A stretch of 64,000 nt of DNA. Origin: Ectocarpus siliculosus (lineage: Eukaryota; Sar; Phaeophyceae; Ectocarpales; Ectocarpaceae). This document shows, one piece after another, positions 51,246 through 62,500 of this stretch (its first letter is position 1; every line of letters begins with the position of its first letter). Location: NCBI GenBank assembly GCA_000310025.1, contig FN649734.1, forward strand, positions 711,762 through 775,761, read 5' to 3'. The translations under genes were made by a program, and so were the position numbers. The notes below the pieces were generated by a model. It was not told the DNA's origin and did no database searches. It saw only the letters and a list, made by a program, of their open reading frames with translations.

Positions 51246-51427
51246 NNNNNNNNNNNNNNNNNNNNNNNNNNNNNNNNNNNNNNNNNNNNNNNNNNNNNNN
51301 NNNNNNNNNNNNNNNNNNNNNNNNNNNNNNNNNNNNNNNNNNNNNNNNNNNNNNNNNNNNNNNNNNNNNNNNNNNNNNNNNNNNNNNNNNNNNNNNNNNN
51401 NNNNNNNNNNNNNNNNNNNNNNNNNNN
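51246..51427. other. Assembly gap (182 N)
   Basis: Run of undetermined bases. Unlike the 100-N gap at 21978-22077, its odd length suggests an estimated gap size. A perfect palindrome begins 36 bp to its right, so hairpin-forming repeat DNA may have blocked sequencing. Confidence 0.95.
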
Positions 51428-51462
51428 CGCTATACGATAGCTTGTCCGTAGTGGATTCTAGT

Positions 51463-51494
51463 CTATACGATAGTTTGGCCAAACTATCGTATAG
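51463..51494. repeat. Perfect 32-bp palindrome next to assembly gap
   Basis: CTATACGATAGTTTGG is followed immediately by its exact reverse complement. The 11-base half CTATACGATAG also occurs at 51429-51439, just inside the gap edge. This looks like the ends of an inverted element or a strong hairpin, partly lost in the gap. Confidence 0.9.
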
Positions 51495-51859
51495 CATCTC
51501 CTACGGATTCTCCATAGGGATTCTTACTTTTGCTCACATGGATTGACATTTCTCAGCACACACAGACCCCACAGCACCACTATTATAGCTTCAAAGACGC
51601 CTACAGGTGTGGTGCGTACAGCCTTCAAGTTTTGGTGACGATCCGATCATCATGGAGGGAGAACTCTGTGGTGATGTGGTGAGAGGTCTGTCTCTTGGTC
51701 GAATCCGTGGCAAATCCGGGGGGTGGAGGTATGCCAGTCCAAAAAAATCCGTCGGGCCAACTTTCGGTTGCCATAAAGAGTCAGCCTAACAACGAGCTTT
51801 CTTCTGCAGCGCGTCGCTTCCAACTTAGACCAGGATTTATTCAGTGAGAGTAAGAAGCC

Positions 51860-51935
51860 ACGTTGCCGGGACTCGAACCCATGACCTCGCCCTTGATGGA
51901 CTGCGAGGGTACGTACTAGACCACCGGGGCGACCG
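51860..51935 (-). repeat. tRNA-related (SINE-like or pseudo-tRNA) sequence
   Basis: The minus strand has an A-box-like TGGTCTAGTACG and, about 45 bases on, a perfect B-box GGTTCGAGTCC with a short T-arm stem. The 3' bases after the T arm (GCAACGTGG) do not pair with the 5' acceptor candidate GCCCCGG, so a functional tRNA is unlikely. A tRNA-derived SINE head or decayed tRNA gene fits better. Confidence 0.45.
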
Positions 51936-52313
51936 TGTCTGTGGGAACGCGTTTGTACTTTGCACAGGGGAATCAAAAGTCTTCCTTGTAAATGCGAAGG
52001 AGTTTGATATTTCCGAAGGCTTTTTTCGTTTAGAATGCCTCCTTCCCTAGAAATAGAGCCAGTCGGGGCGACTTTTGGTGCCGATTGCACGTGCCACGGG
52101 TGCCTGGCGGTCCCCGGGCACACGCGGTAGGTTACCGACGAGCCTCCTGCGTGCCCCTGAGAAGGAAAACATGTTGTGACGAAGCACGAAAAACATGGTA
52201 TAACATACGTGTATGTGTGTACATGCATACGCTGGCCCCTCCCTCACCGGATCCCGTGCGTGCGCCCTTTGGCTGATATTTTTTTGCGATCTCGACAGGA
52301 AGGGTGACGCGCC

Positions 52314-55300
52314 ATGTCGTACCCCACGAAGAAGCCGCACGGGAGGTCCTCAGGTTGGAGCCAGCCTCGGGCAGATTTGCAGCCTCGCCCCTCCGTACGG
52401 CTGAATACCAATGGTACAGCAGAGGATGTTTGGCTAGAGCCGGTGGCGACTGACCAGGGCTCGACTGACCAGGGCTCGACTGACCACAGCTCAACTGACC
52501 AGGGGTCGTCTGAGCAGGTCTCGAGTGCTTCCGCGGAGGTGAGAAACTAATTGCTGTGAGGCACAAAAAAATAATGAATACGGCGGTACATGGTATTTTG
52601 GAGACTATCGAAAGAACATTGTTTGGGGGTTGGTTGTTTTAGCCCTATTTGTGAGGACCTCAGCGTCATGTGAGTACTGCGTGGAGTAATCGCCTCCATC
52701 CCCGACATGTGCTTTTGCGGCTCCGGCCATTTCGCACAACATAAACCCACCGTCTCCTTCCTTCCCATTGCACTTCATTTTTTGATAGAGATTCGTAGAG
52801 GACGTTGGCGGCCTTGGCCCGAGGGCGGAAATCCAGGACATGATCGCCCAAAGGGGTAGCGTGAAGTCCGGGCTCCAGGGAATGATCGACACCAATCCCG
52901 TGTTGGTCATCGCTACCAGCACCTGCCCCTTCTGCGTTGAGGTACGACACGACGCCTTCGGTTGTTGAGGCTCTTCAGTCGCGATTTTTGTGTAGTCGCT
53001 TGTTACTCATTGTGATTCCCTCGACCGCGGAACTCTGAAATGTTTGAGTTTTTTTCTCCACCTTGCTGCTGCTGCTACAGTTGATTATACATGGCTGCAT
53101 CGTCCGTGGTGTCCTCGCAGCACGCACGCGCTTGCTTTTGTTTTTTTCATTTAACGATTTCGCCAACATCTTCCCGCATATCCATTTTTTGCAGGCCAAG
53201 CGTGCCCTCGCCGGCCACGGCATCACCGACCAGTTCGTTTACATCGATCAGGTAAGCAGCCGTTGACTCTTCTACACGAGCTGGTTCCTTGGTGCAGGGA
53301 AAACGATCCAACTGATGGCCAACGCTGCTCCCTCGAAGCGCGCTTGAAATCTCGTTGTTTGCCCTGCCTACCTCCCCTATGCATGCACTAGTGGAGGGTA
53401 TCATGAGCTATCCCGTGCCCTATCTCTCTCCCTTGCCGTGTCCGTATAGATTTTGTCCAAGCATTGGGCAGTCGATTGTGATCACACGAGCCAGACCCCA
53501 CAGAGTTACGGTCCCGCGTCCCTCAACGTTAGAGTCGTTCTTGGTTACGAAACAAAAACTGTTTTTCGGGGTGTTGCACAAGTATGTAGAGAGCAACAAC
53601 GTGTACAAACCGACTTCGATGCAGACAGCCCTAACTCTTTCGAGCACAGGTGGAATCGCCGTACCTGCGCCCCGACCGTCGCGGTGCTACCCCGTGCTTT
53701 GTGATCCCACTCGACCGTGACGAGACGAGCCATTCGACTTATCGTAGTTACAACCTCCACGTTGTTGGTTTGTGTGTGCTTCGCCTCATGTATTCTGGTG
53801 CCAGTGTACACAATGCGGAGCATAATTGGGGGCATCACCTGGGGTCACAAATTTTCCAGTTCATGGTGAAATATAGTGTTACCTTCCTGTTTACCGTCCA
53901 CCTGCTATCTGTTCGCATATTGACTTCAGGAGCCCAACACCGCCGAGATTCGGAAGGCCATGACCGCCCTTGCAGCCAACCGCACTTCGGTGCCCCAAAT
54001 CTGGATCAACCAGAAGCACGTCGGGGGTTGTGATGACCTCAAGGTACTTGAGAAACTCGGTTGTTGGGAACAGTCAAGGTCAAGTCACTATAATAGCATT
54101 TGAGCACCTACCAGGGTATATCTCCTATGGAGTATTTCCGGAAAACTCGTCAGTGGTCGGATCATTGTACAAGTACACACCTACGGGCGTGCTATAAACC
54201 ATGACGAGTAGGTATACATCGGAGCTTTGTCCTGCAGGATATTCTTGCAACGTTACATGGATATTCTTGTAACATGACGGTAAACCGATCACGGTAAACC
54301 GATGGTTCATTACAATGATATTCTGATACCGTGATCGGTGCGTTACAATACAATAACACATGTGTGTTTCCTTTCCGGGATGAGGATGGATGGCTCGCCC
54401 CCGGACCCGCCGCCCTGCCGCGCCCGCAGAAGGAACAACGCACGTGCCTCCATGACCTGTTTCTTCATGCCGTACATGATGCGGTCGCGGTGGTGGTGGT
54501 ACTCGCCCCCCTTCTCTCACTCTCCCTTTCATTTCTTCCATGCGTCTGTCAAGGCCCCTTGGTTCTTTCAAGGTCCTTCGTGACTCTTGCGAGTCTCGGG
54601 ACTCTCTCTTTTCGTTTCCTCTCGGCCAACGAAGCGCCCATTCAAACAAAAAACTGTACTTTTGTCCCTCTGTGGGCCTCTGCACACTGTTCGACACAGT
54701 GACCTTTGCTAGATACAACTAAGCAAGGTTTCCATATGTACCAAGATACAAGTTCAGTCCAAAGGTTCTGAGCCTTTCAGGTTGTACTGTACTGTATACC
54801 AACAAACGGTAGGAGGGGTTCCCCTTGTTGACAAGCGTATCATCAAAGTTCGATGAGCAATGCTGCCGTCATGGCGCAGCTTGCTTTTAAAACAGAAACG
54901 CCGAGCATTTGCAACTTATTTTTCACGTTGATTGCTCCACGTTTATGTTCAGTCCGAGTCGGAACATTAACATTTGTCAAGGCCGCGACCTTTATTTTCG
55001 TGGTGCTCTCGGAGCAGCTAGTCAGTGTAGCCATGAGCGACGTCGTGGGAAGTCACTATTCGGGTAACACCTACGATATTCTCAGCTCTCCATCTAGTAA
55101 CCGTTGTTCTAGAAGCTGTCGGGTCTTCCTGCTAATGTGGTCGCCTCTGGTTTTGTAATGCGCGCGACAGGCTCTTGATAAGACAGGTGACCTGGGAGTT
55201 GCTCTGGAAGGGATACCCCGCCCTGCTCCGGCGTTCGATATTGAGTCCGGCCCGGGCCCCGAAAAGGTATTAAAGTATTGTTTAAGAGAGCCAGTCGAAC

Positions 55301-55347
55301 TGTACGCCAACAAGGCCATGGAGGCGATTCTCTTGGATGATTCGTGA
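52314..55347 (+). CDS. Dithiol glutaredoxin with N-terminal repeat extension
   Basis: Glutathione-dependent disulfide oxidoreductase. Five exons, 52314-52538, 52789-52941, 53195-53251, 53930-54043 and 55171-55347, all phase 0, give 241 residues. Start is ATG at 52314 (MSYPTKK). Residues 1-75 are a polar extension with five TDQGS-type repeats. The glutaredoxin fold begins near residue 110 with NPVLVIATSTCPFCVE (active site C-P-F-C, variant of CPYC), then ALAGHGITDQFVYID, TSVPQIWINQKHVGGCDDL (TVP-type glutathione-binding segment and GGCDDL), and ALDKTGDL. A ~45-residue tail after the fold is unusual. Two alternative ends exist. Reading through the 54043 donor would stop at 54103 and lose ALDKTGDL, so it is disfavoured. 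A donor at 55266/55267 is phase-compatible with the DUF4395 exon at 55627, which would fuse this protein to the next gene. Confidence 0.88.
52449..52523 (+). repeat. Five 15-bp coding repeats (TDQGS) in the glutaredoxin leader
   Basis: Units at 52449, 52464, 52479, 52494 and 52509 encode TDQGS, TDQGS, TDHSS, TDQGS and SEQVS. The first two are identical at the DNA level; later ones have drifted. The segment is polar and probably disordered. Confidence 0.9.
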
Positions 55348-55483
55348 TGTGTATCTTCACAGCAGAGAGTTGCGAGCATATGAACACGCGAGAGGACAAC
55401 GGTGACTGCTGTACGTTTTTACGTGTTTCTTACCGTGCAGTCGAACTTGGCGGCACAGTCACTTGCTCTGAGCTCATTTCACG

Positions 55484-56454
55484 ATGGATCAGTCCATTCG
55501 AAGCGTTCTGGATCCATGCGGCACTGTACGACATTCTCGACGTAAGGTCTTGTTCTGATCGTCGACGTGCTTTGCCCGGGGTCCCCGCCGTCCGTTGTGC
55601 TGTTACGCGCACGTTTCCCCGTGCAGTCGCCTGCAGACGTGGATGCCGCGGTCAGTACGTACCCCGGCCCCACCGCGGCCTACTTTCCCATGTTCCACGC
55701 ACCCATCTCCGTCGACAACCGCGCGGTGAGGCTGGGCGGGAGCCTGACATCCATCTACGCGGCCGCGTGCGTGGTCTTCGCCGAGCGCTACGTGACGTCA
55801 TGGGTGGTGAGCTGAGCTGTAGCTCCCGATGCGCTGACCGTCTGGGATGCGTACGGTTTGAAAGTGTTAGTTCACTGAATGTTAATCGAGGGATAAGGAT
55901 TTCACACGCGAAAAGCGACAAGCCTCCGAACGGGGTCTACCGTTGTTCCGTCAGCTGCAACCCTACCCTCGGAGTCGGCACAATTGAACCGCGGGGGGGG
56001 GGAGGGAGGGGAGGGGTAGATGCCAGAACGCTTGAGAGGTTGGAGCTGCCGAGCTTCCCTGGGGTTGTGGGGAGGGGGGGGGGCTGCGTCAGTAACCTCC
56101 ATCATTATCCAGGTGATGTTGTTTATCCAGGTGATTTTGATCAAGTCTTTTTCTGCGGGCCATGTCACTCGACGTGTTCTTGTTGGATGTGCTACTCAAG
56201 GTGCCATCCTCCCCTCAACTTGCCTCCAATGCCTGACGCAGCTGTATGCGCATTCCTTCATAGTTTTAACACCCACCCACCTATCCCGCGTCCCAGGTAT
56301 TGGGCATGTTCGTCAGCAAAACCCTGGACATGACGGGCTTGCCCGGCCCTTACGCCTTGCTCGTCAAGCTTCCTTTCGCGGGAACGAAGCCGAGGCTCCA
56401 GTGAGTGTTCCCCCTAGCAATCGCCGTTCCACAAGCTTTGATATTTATCATGCC

Positions 56455-56501
<47 letters not shown>

Positions 56502-59500
56502 CACTCCCGATACTTGAAACGTTCATCCTTCGGCGACGCACAACTTGATCGTCCCATATAAGCTTGGTGATGTGCTCGGCCCACTAAGTTGTGCCATGCC
56601 CCCGGAAGCAGGCGCCGAAAACTCCTGCATTTGAGTGCATGTTCTTTGTCGTTGTGGTGTTTAAGGGCCTTTCGCAGTTCGGGTGTGTTGAGCCTATTGA
56701 GCAGCCCCTGGCAAGGAATGCGGTATACCGTACATTGTGAGGAAGTACCGCAAAAACCTGAAATGTTGGTAGCCCAAGAAACATTCGGCCCATGCTGTGG
56801 CCACAACAACAATGGGGATAACCAGGAACATTGTGGTATGTACGTTGGGGGTACGAACGTTCGGATCGCCCGGTTCTCTACCTGTTGCAGGGGACGGCAT
56901 GCGTGTCGACCACGATGGCAGGCACAGAACGAATCCCCGTCGCCCCCTCTCCCATTTCGCCTCTCACGCATTGTACGACGCTTTAATTCCTTCACACGTT
57001 GTCCGGTGATGGTGGCCTAGGTCCGGACCCGCGAGGCAATTCGCCAACTTGTGTGGCATGATATTCTCTGGCGTCGCGTATGCAAGCCTCCTCTGTGGAA
57101 AACCCACGGGAGCCCGGGTCATGATGGTGAGCTTCCCGGTCCGCCCACGCGGGAATGTACCTCCTCCAAGCATGGCGTTCCCGCCCGATCAAACAAATCG
57201 ACCAGCCACTTCGTCGTGCCTTCGAAATTGAACCGAACACCTCTGGGGAGGAAAAATTCCACGACACGGATGGGTCACGGGAACTAGAAATTGACGGGGC
57301 AAACGCCACCTTACGCCGCCGATGCGAAGATCCTGTGCGGGACACGCTGTTGTAGAACTGCAGCATATGTACACAAGTATAGACACTGAGGCCCCGTTTA
57401 GCCAGCGTCGTCAAGACCCCGTTCAGTCAGCGTCCTCAATTTCCGCACGCTTGCGATTGGTCCGGAACTCGCCGCAGGGTATCCTGAGCGTCGCGGCGTT
57501 CCTTCAGGGTGCGTTCAACTGGTGCGGCGGCTGTTTCGTGTTCGGATACATGTTCAAGTTCAACCTTGTCTCCGGTGCCATCTACCGTCTCCACGTCAAC
57601 ACTCGGTATGTGTGGTTGTTCGTGCTGTTTTTTTTGTTGTTTCATGGCTGTGGCTGTGACTGTGGCCTGCTGATCTTGTTGCTACCTTTGCTGATTGTCA
57701 GGTAGACGTACTGAGTTGAAACCTTTTAGAGAGCTTTTCGTCGCGATCGTATCGATTTTCTCTCTTCCATCAATGCGTGTCGAACCTTGGCACTCTTCCT
57801 CCAAGCCTAACTTCAATTAAATTAAGGGTTTGTAGATGTTCGGCAGCAAACCTGTTTCTCCCCGCACTGGCAAGATTTCAGGCCATTCTGCATGACCCTA
57901 CAATACTCTGAATAAAGGCTGGATTACCTAGCTTGCAGGAGCAACCAACTACTTCCTAGTATCGACTGACGCTGAACTGCATCCTAAGAGAAAGTACCAA
58001 AGCGTCTAGTTACAGCGGGCGGGCGAGAGCCTCCATGCACCAGTCCCAATCGTAATCCCCGTCTGAGTCGAACTTCGCGCTTGGGCAGTTGACTCAGAAA
58101 TTGATCTAGCATAAGGAAAGCCCCCCCTCCCTCCGTGAAACTTGGCATTCGCCGCCTCCGCCATTTCAGGGCGGACACTCTCTACGCGTGGGATGAAGCA
58201 AATCTCCGAACCGGGAAGGATGTCGCCCCGGAATCCATCACGTACCGGACCAAGGTTAGACTTTGGTTTGATGTTGAAATACACGCCTTTTTTTTGCTTT
58301 AACGTTTCTTTTCTGTTTCTTGCTTCCTGGACAGAATCCAGGTTTTGAAGCTTGATGATTCTGCACGTCTGCTCCACGCCAGACATCAAACATTTTTCAC
58401 GAGTACCAATCACCCTACTTCCGAACATGCGTGTCCGACGTTCTATCGATGAAAAAACACCATATAACAAAGGGAGCAATGTACCTCATTTGACGATTCC
58501 TGTCGCCATTCGTGGTGGCGCAGGGACTTCCTCCCAACCCGACCGATCTTCGCGCCAGGCCGTACGACTCCAAGGACAAGTGGCAGCAGTTCCACATCAT
58601 CAAGTGTGAGTTAACCTCCCCGCCTTTTCGGCCCGACCTTATTGGGTGCTTCTCTTCGTCGCCACGAGCCGAAGGGCAACCCAACACCGCAACCCGAAAC
58701 CATTTCTGAGACAGCATGTGTTCTTATTGAACCGATGAAGAGTACTTGGTCCTCCGTGCGAAGCACTTCCCATGCCTCGAGAACCGCGCGTACCACTGTT
58801 TCGGATCCGCACTCATTTTGCTGTCGTCGTAGTCCGCGTGTTTCTAGCCGCGCCAGGAGAAAAAACGTGTATCCGGAAAATCTTGAGTATCCCGGTTTCC
58901 AGCGATCGGGGCCAGAGATACCGCCGACTTGCACTTGGTATTTTCATCCGGCGGCATGTCGTAGATTCGAGGACTTCCTAATATTCCGAGCAGATCATGT
59001 TTTCTCTGCATGTCACACAAGACGCGGGTTCCTGGATATATTCCGGCAGGACTTGACGCCTTTGAGATTCCTGTGTAGGCTCTGATTACTGTAACAATGG
59101 CGAAATTGAAGAAAAGCATCTATCTCTCGGCTGACCGATATGCGTGCCTTTCTTTGCCGTTACACTCTTCGATTCTACCACTTTCTTTCCCACCGAGCAG
59201 ACGTCCACATTACACTTTTCATGGCGCCTCTAGCCATTCTGGGACTCGCGCTCCCTTGGGCAAAGCTGCACGACACGGTCGGCACGTCTCCCCTCGTCTG
59301 GCAGGTATCAAGCTCGGACATGCGCCGCAAAGCGCTTTCGTTCACTTTCGTGTTGCCGGCATTGCTCTCTTTAGACTCATGAATATTTTGGTTGTGGAGG
59401 AGCTGTTGATGCTCCTAAGATATTGGCAGTGTAACAATAGTGAAGAAACTGCCACGATTTCAGTCGCGTCTGTGTCTTGGGGGTTCTGCGCTCTGGAGCA

Positions 59501-62500
59501 CAGACCCGGTTTCTTTTGGTGCGCCAACATCAAAAACATCAAATTCGTGGAGTCCTTGGGGGGGGGGGAAACTCCGCATGGCGTGGACGCCATCTGTTGC
59601 AAGCTAATCGCGACACCGACTTTGATTTTTGCCCGAAATCGGGGTTTCAAATGCGCAGGTGCTAGCTTGGACGGGTGTTGCCCTTCAAGCCGTACTCGGG
59701 ACTCTGTACTTCACCAAGTGCGCTCTGTACCCGAAGAAGGTATGAAGCAGGTGTTGCACCGCGTTGAGGTCGTCAAAATGATCTAGAAACCCCACCGTCT
59801 ACCACAGCCCGCGTTGAAAAAATGCAATTGTGCCTTCTCTGGATGCCCGTAGTACCGATGAGAAAAACTTTGCTTCATGTCGTTCGTGGAACCAGGTGAG
59901 GAAGGAGTGGTGCCACCCCATCAAACACAACATGTTTGCGGTCCCGTTCATCAGCTTCATCATCATGTCCTTCCTGGCCACCAGATGGTCCAGCGTCAGC
60001 GGAGACCTGGCGCGGGCCTTGTTTTGGATCGGCAGCGCTCCTCTCAACGCTCTTGCTCTTTACACCGTCGCCAGGTATTCGAGTTTAATAATTAGGATCG
60101 TTTCTATATATGTATACCCTGGATTGCATGCGAAGGTTCAGTTGCAGGCGAAATCCCAAGCGTCTCATTCAATGCCTGTGGTGCATTGGTTTTGGGATGT
60201 GGTTCATTTCCGCGTGATTGCCGGCGGAGTATGTAGCATCGATAACTTCAGATTCAAGCGAACGTCCAAGTTCGTTTCTCCTCTACCCCCGCCTCAAACC
60301 CTCAGATTGGCTTCTCTGCCCCCCCTCCGGCCCCACCAATCGCATTTGTCACACGTGCGCGTCCGTTCCAATCAATCAGCTGGATCGCCATCCGCCGCGA
60401 CCAAGAGTTCGTCAACCCGACGTGGATCCTTATGCCCGTGGGAAACCTGGTGGGAGCCATGGCCGCCAGGGCAGTGGACGGGGACTATGCAGAGTGGGGC
60501 TGGTACCTGTTTGGGGTGGGCGCCTTGCTGTGGCTGGCGCTGTGGCCGATCACCTTCCTCATGGTGCGAACTACAATACTACAGGCTTCGGTCCTAACAC
60601 AGACTATGTTTTTCGGCATGAGGCTTTCGGGCACCGCCGGCAGAGTGCCGTGCTTTGGGTTGGATCTTCTCTTGCCTAGGGTAGCTGCTGTGAATCTGGC
60701 TTCCACGATCCTCTGCGTTTTGCGCTCTCCCTTAGAAATTCACGGTATTCATGCCCTCCCTCTACCCTTCCTCCGGCCTGGGTCTGTCTCTTTCTGCGAT
60801 TTTATATATGTCTGGAAAAGACCCACGGGACGATCCTCATGCCCTTTTCCCGTTCCCTCCGTTGCTTGTTTTCTGGTTCCCTTGTCTGCCCGATTCGTGT
60901 ATATTTGCACCAGTCTATCGACAACCACCACAGCGACCCTAACCGCCGCAACTTCTACGGTATTTGGGTGGCACCTCCGGCAGTTGCGATGATGGCGTAT
61001 GCTAACCTTAGCGGTCTCAGCTCCATCGACAACGTACAGCGCATCTTGTTCTGTGAGTACGAGTGGAATCCCAATCATCCGTTACTGTTCGGAGCCTCGC
61101 GGGGTTCCCTGTGTATCTACGCGTATCAGCATGAACCAGTTTCCTTTCTCTCCGTCGGCCGAGCCACAAACTATCGATGTCGCCTAAATTGACCAAAACT
61201 CCGCAGAAACATGCACGGCAATTGTGTCTCACCCATCAACTAGTCGGCATGACCCAGGAGTGTCTCGGGGTTCAACGCAACACATTTTACCGTAGCAGGA
61301 CACGCTCCTAGACGTAAGCCTATCCCTGGCGAATATTGTTGCACCTTAAGCCCAACTCGGACACCCTTGTGCACCCTCGACACCTGACGACAAGCCTTGC
61401 CTCCGTGTGTCCGTCTCTCTCTCTCTCTTTCAGACGCTTCACTTTCGATGGCCATGGTCCTGGCAATGTCCACGTGGCCTCTGAACTTCTTCGTGGGGGG
61501 CAAGTTCGACATGTCCTTGTTCGCCTTCGCCTTCCCCCTCGACGTGCTCGCTTCCGCCGCAATCACCGTGTACGGCTATACCCAGACCGACACCATGCAG
61601 GCAAGGATAGGAGCATTACCTCCCGCAGGGACCCTGGGTGCATTGCCTTCCACCAAGTCTTGACAAATCACGATTACCTCACCCTGAAGAAATCATTTAC
61701 CGATGTAGGACGTGTTTTCCGTCGACCAAATTGGCTAAACTCTACCTACTTGCACCGCGCGAACATCGTAAGTTGTGGCTTAGCCACGGGTCTTTGTTGC
61801 CCCGACACCATGGGTACATGGGAACCCTTTATTTTCCATGTTGACGATCCTGTCCCTCTGTTCGACCTTGCCGTGGCCGTACATACCTCCCACAGGTCAT
61901 CAGCATCGTGGCGATCACAGTTGCATCCATGGTCAACGCCGTGAACGTGCTCCTGCTGCTGGGGGCCGTGAAGGGAAAGCACGTCTTCACGCCCGAGGCT
62001 AAGTTTTCGCCGATGTCCTTCACGAAGCTCACGCACGAGGTACGAGACGACGTGGGGTTAGGTAATTTTCTCGTGAATTGGCAGCCGAGTTAGGCGGTTC
62101 CATCGCACCAATGTCTTCGGTTTTAGCCTGTGAACACAAAATACGCCCCCATCAGTTGGACCAGAATAGGTTTTAGAAGCCACGATTCAGCTTCGATATG
62201 AAGACAAATCGCCGAAACCCGCACCACCTCGGTGTCTTACTCACGTTGTTCAAACTAACCACGGAAAACAACCAACACCCTCTGCGACGGGTAATCTCCA
62301 GGCGTTCCGCGAAGCTCTGCCGAGGTTGGAAAAGCTGGCAGCCCAGGTCAAACCGGGCGCGGCGGGCGCGTCTAAGCTCAGGGAGGTTGCCTCCGCGTGG
62401 GAGGCCATATCGAAAGCCCACGACGTCCACTCCAGGCACGAGGACGAGGTCATCTTCCCGACCCTCGAGACGTACTTCCCCGGCCAGGTGGGTGAAGTGA

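Larger units (their letters stand above)
48344..52313. other. Divergent intergenic region with gap, MITE and tRNA-like repeat
   Basis: Lies between the start of the aminotransferase gene (minus) and the glutaredoxin gene (plus), so both promoters should be here. It contains a MITE copy (49092-49306), a 182-N gap (51246-51427), a perfect palindrome (51463-51494) and a tRNA-like sequence (51860-51935). I see no exon chain or conserved protein block. Confidence 0.6.

Noticed and set aside
54044-54103. Read-through terminal exon for the glutaredoxin
   Set aside because: It would drop the conserved ALDKTGDL segment that is restored by splicing to 55171.
55344-56333. 329-codon open frame on the plus strand
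   Set aside because: It runs out of frame through exon 55637-55806 and through introns. The DUF4395 frame explains the coding signal better.
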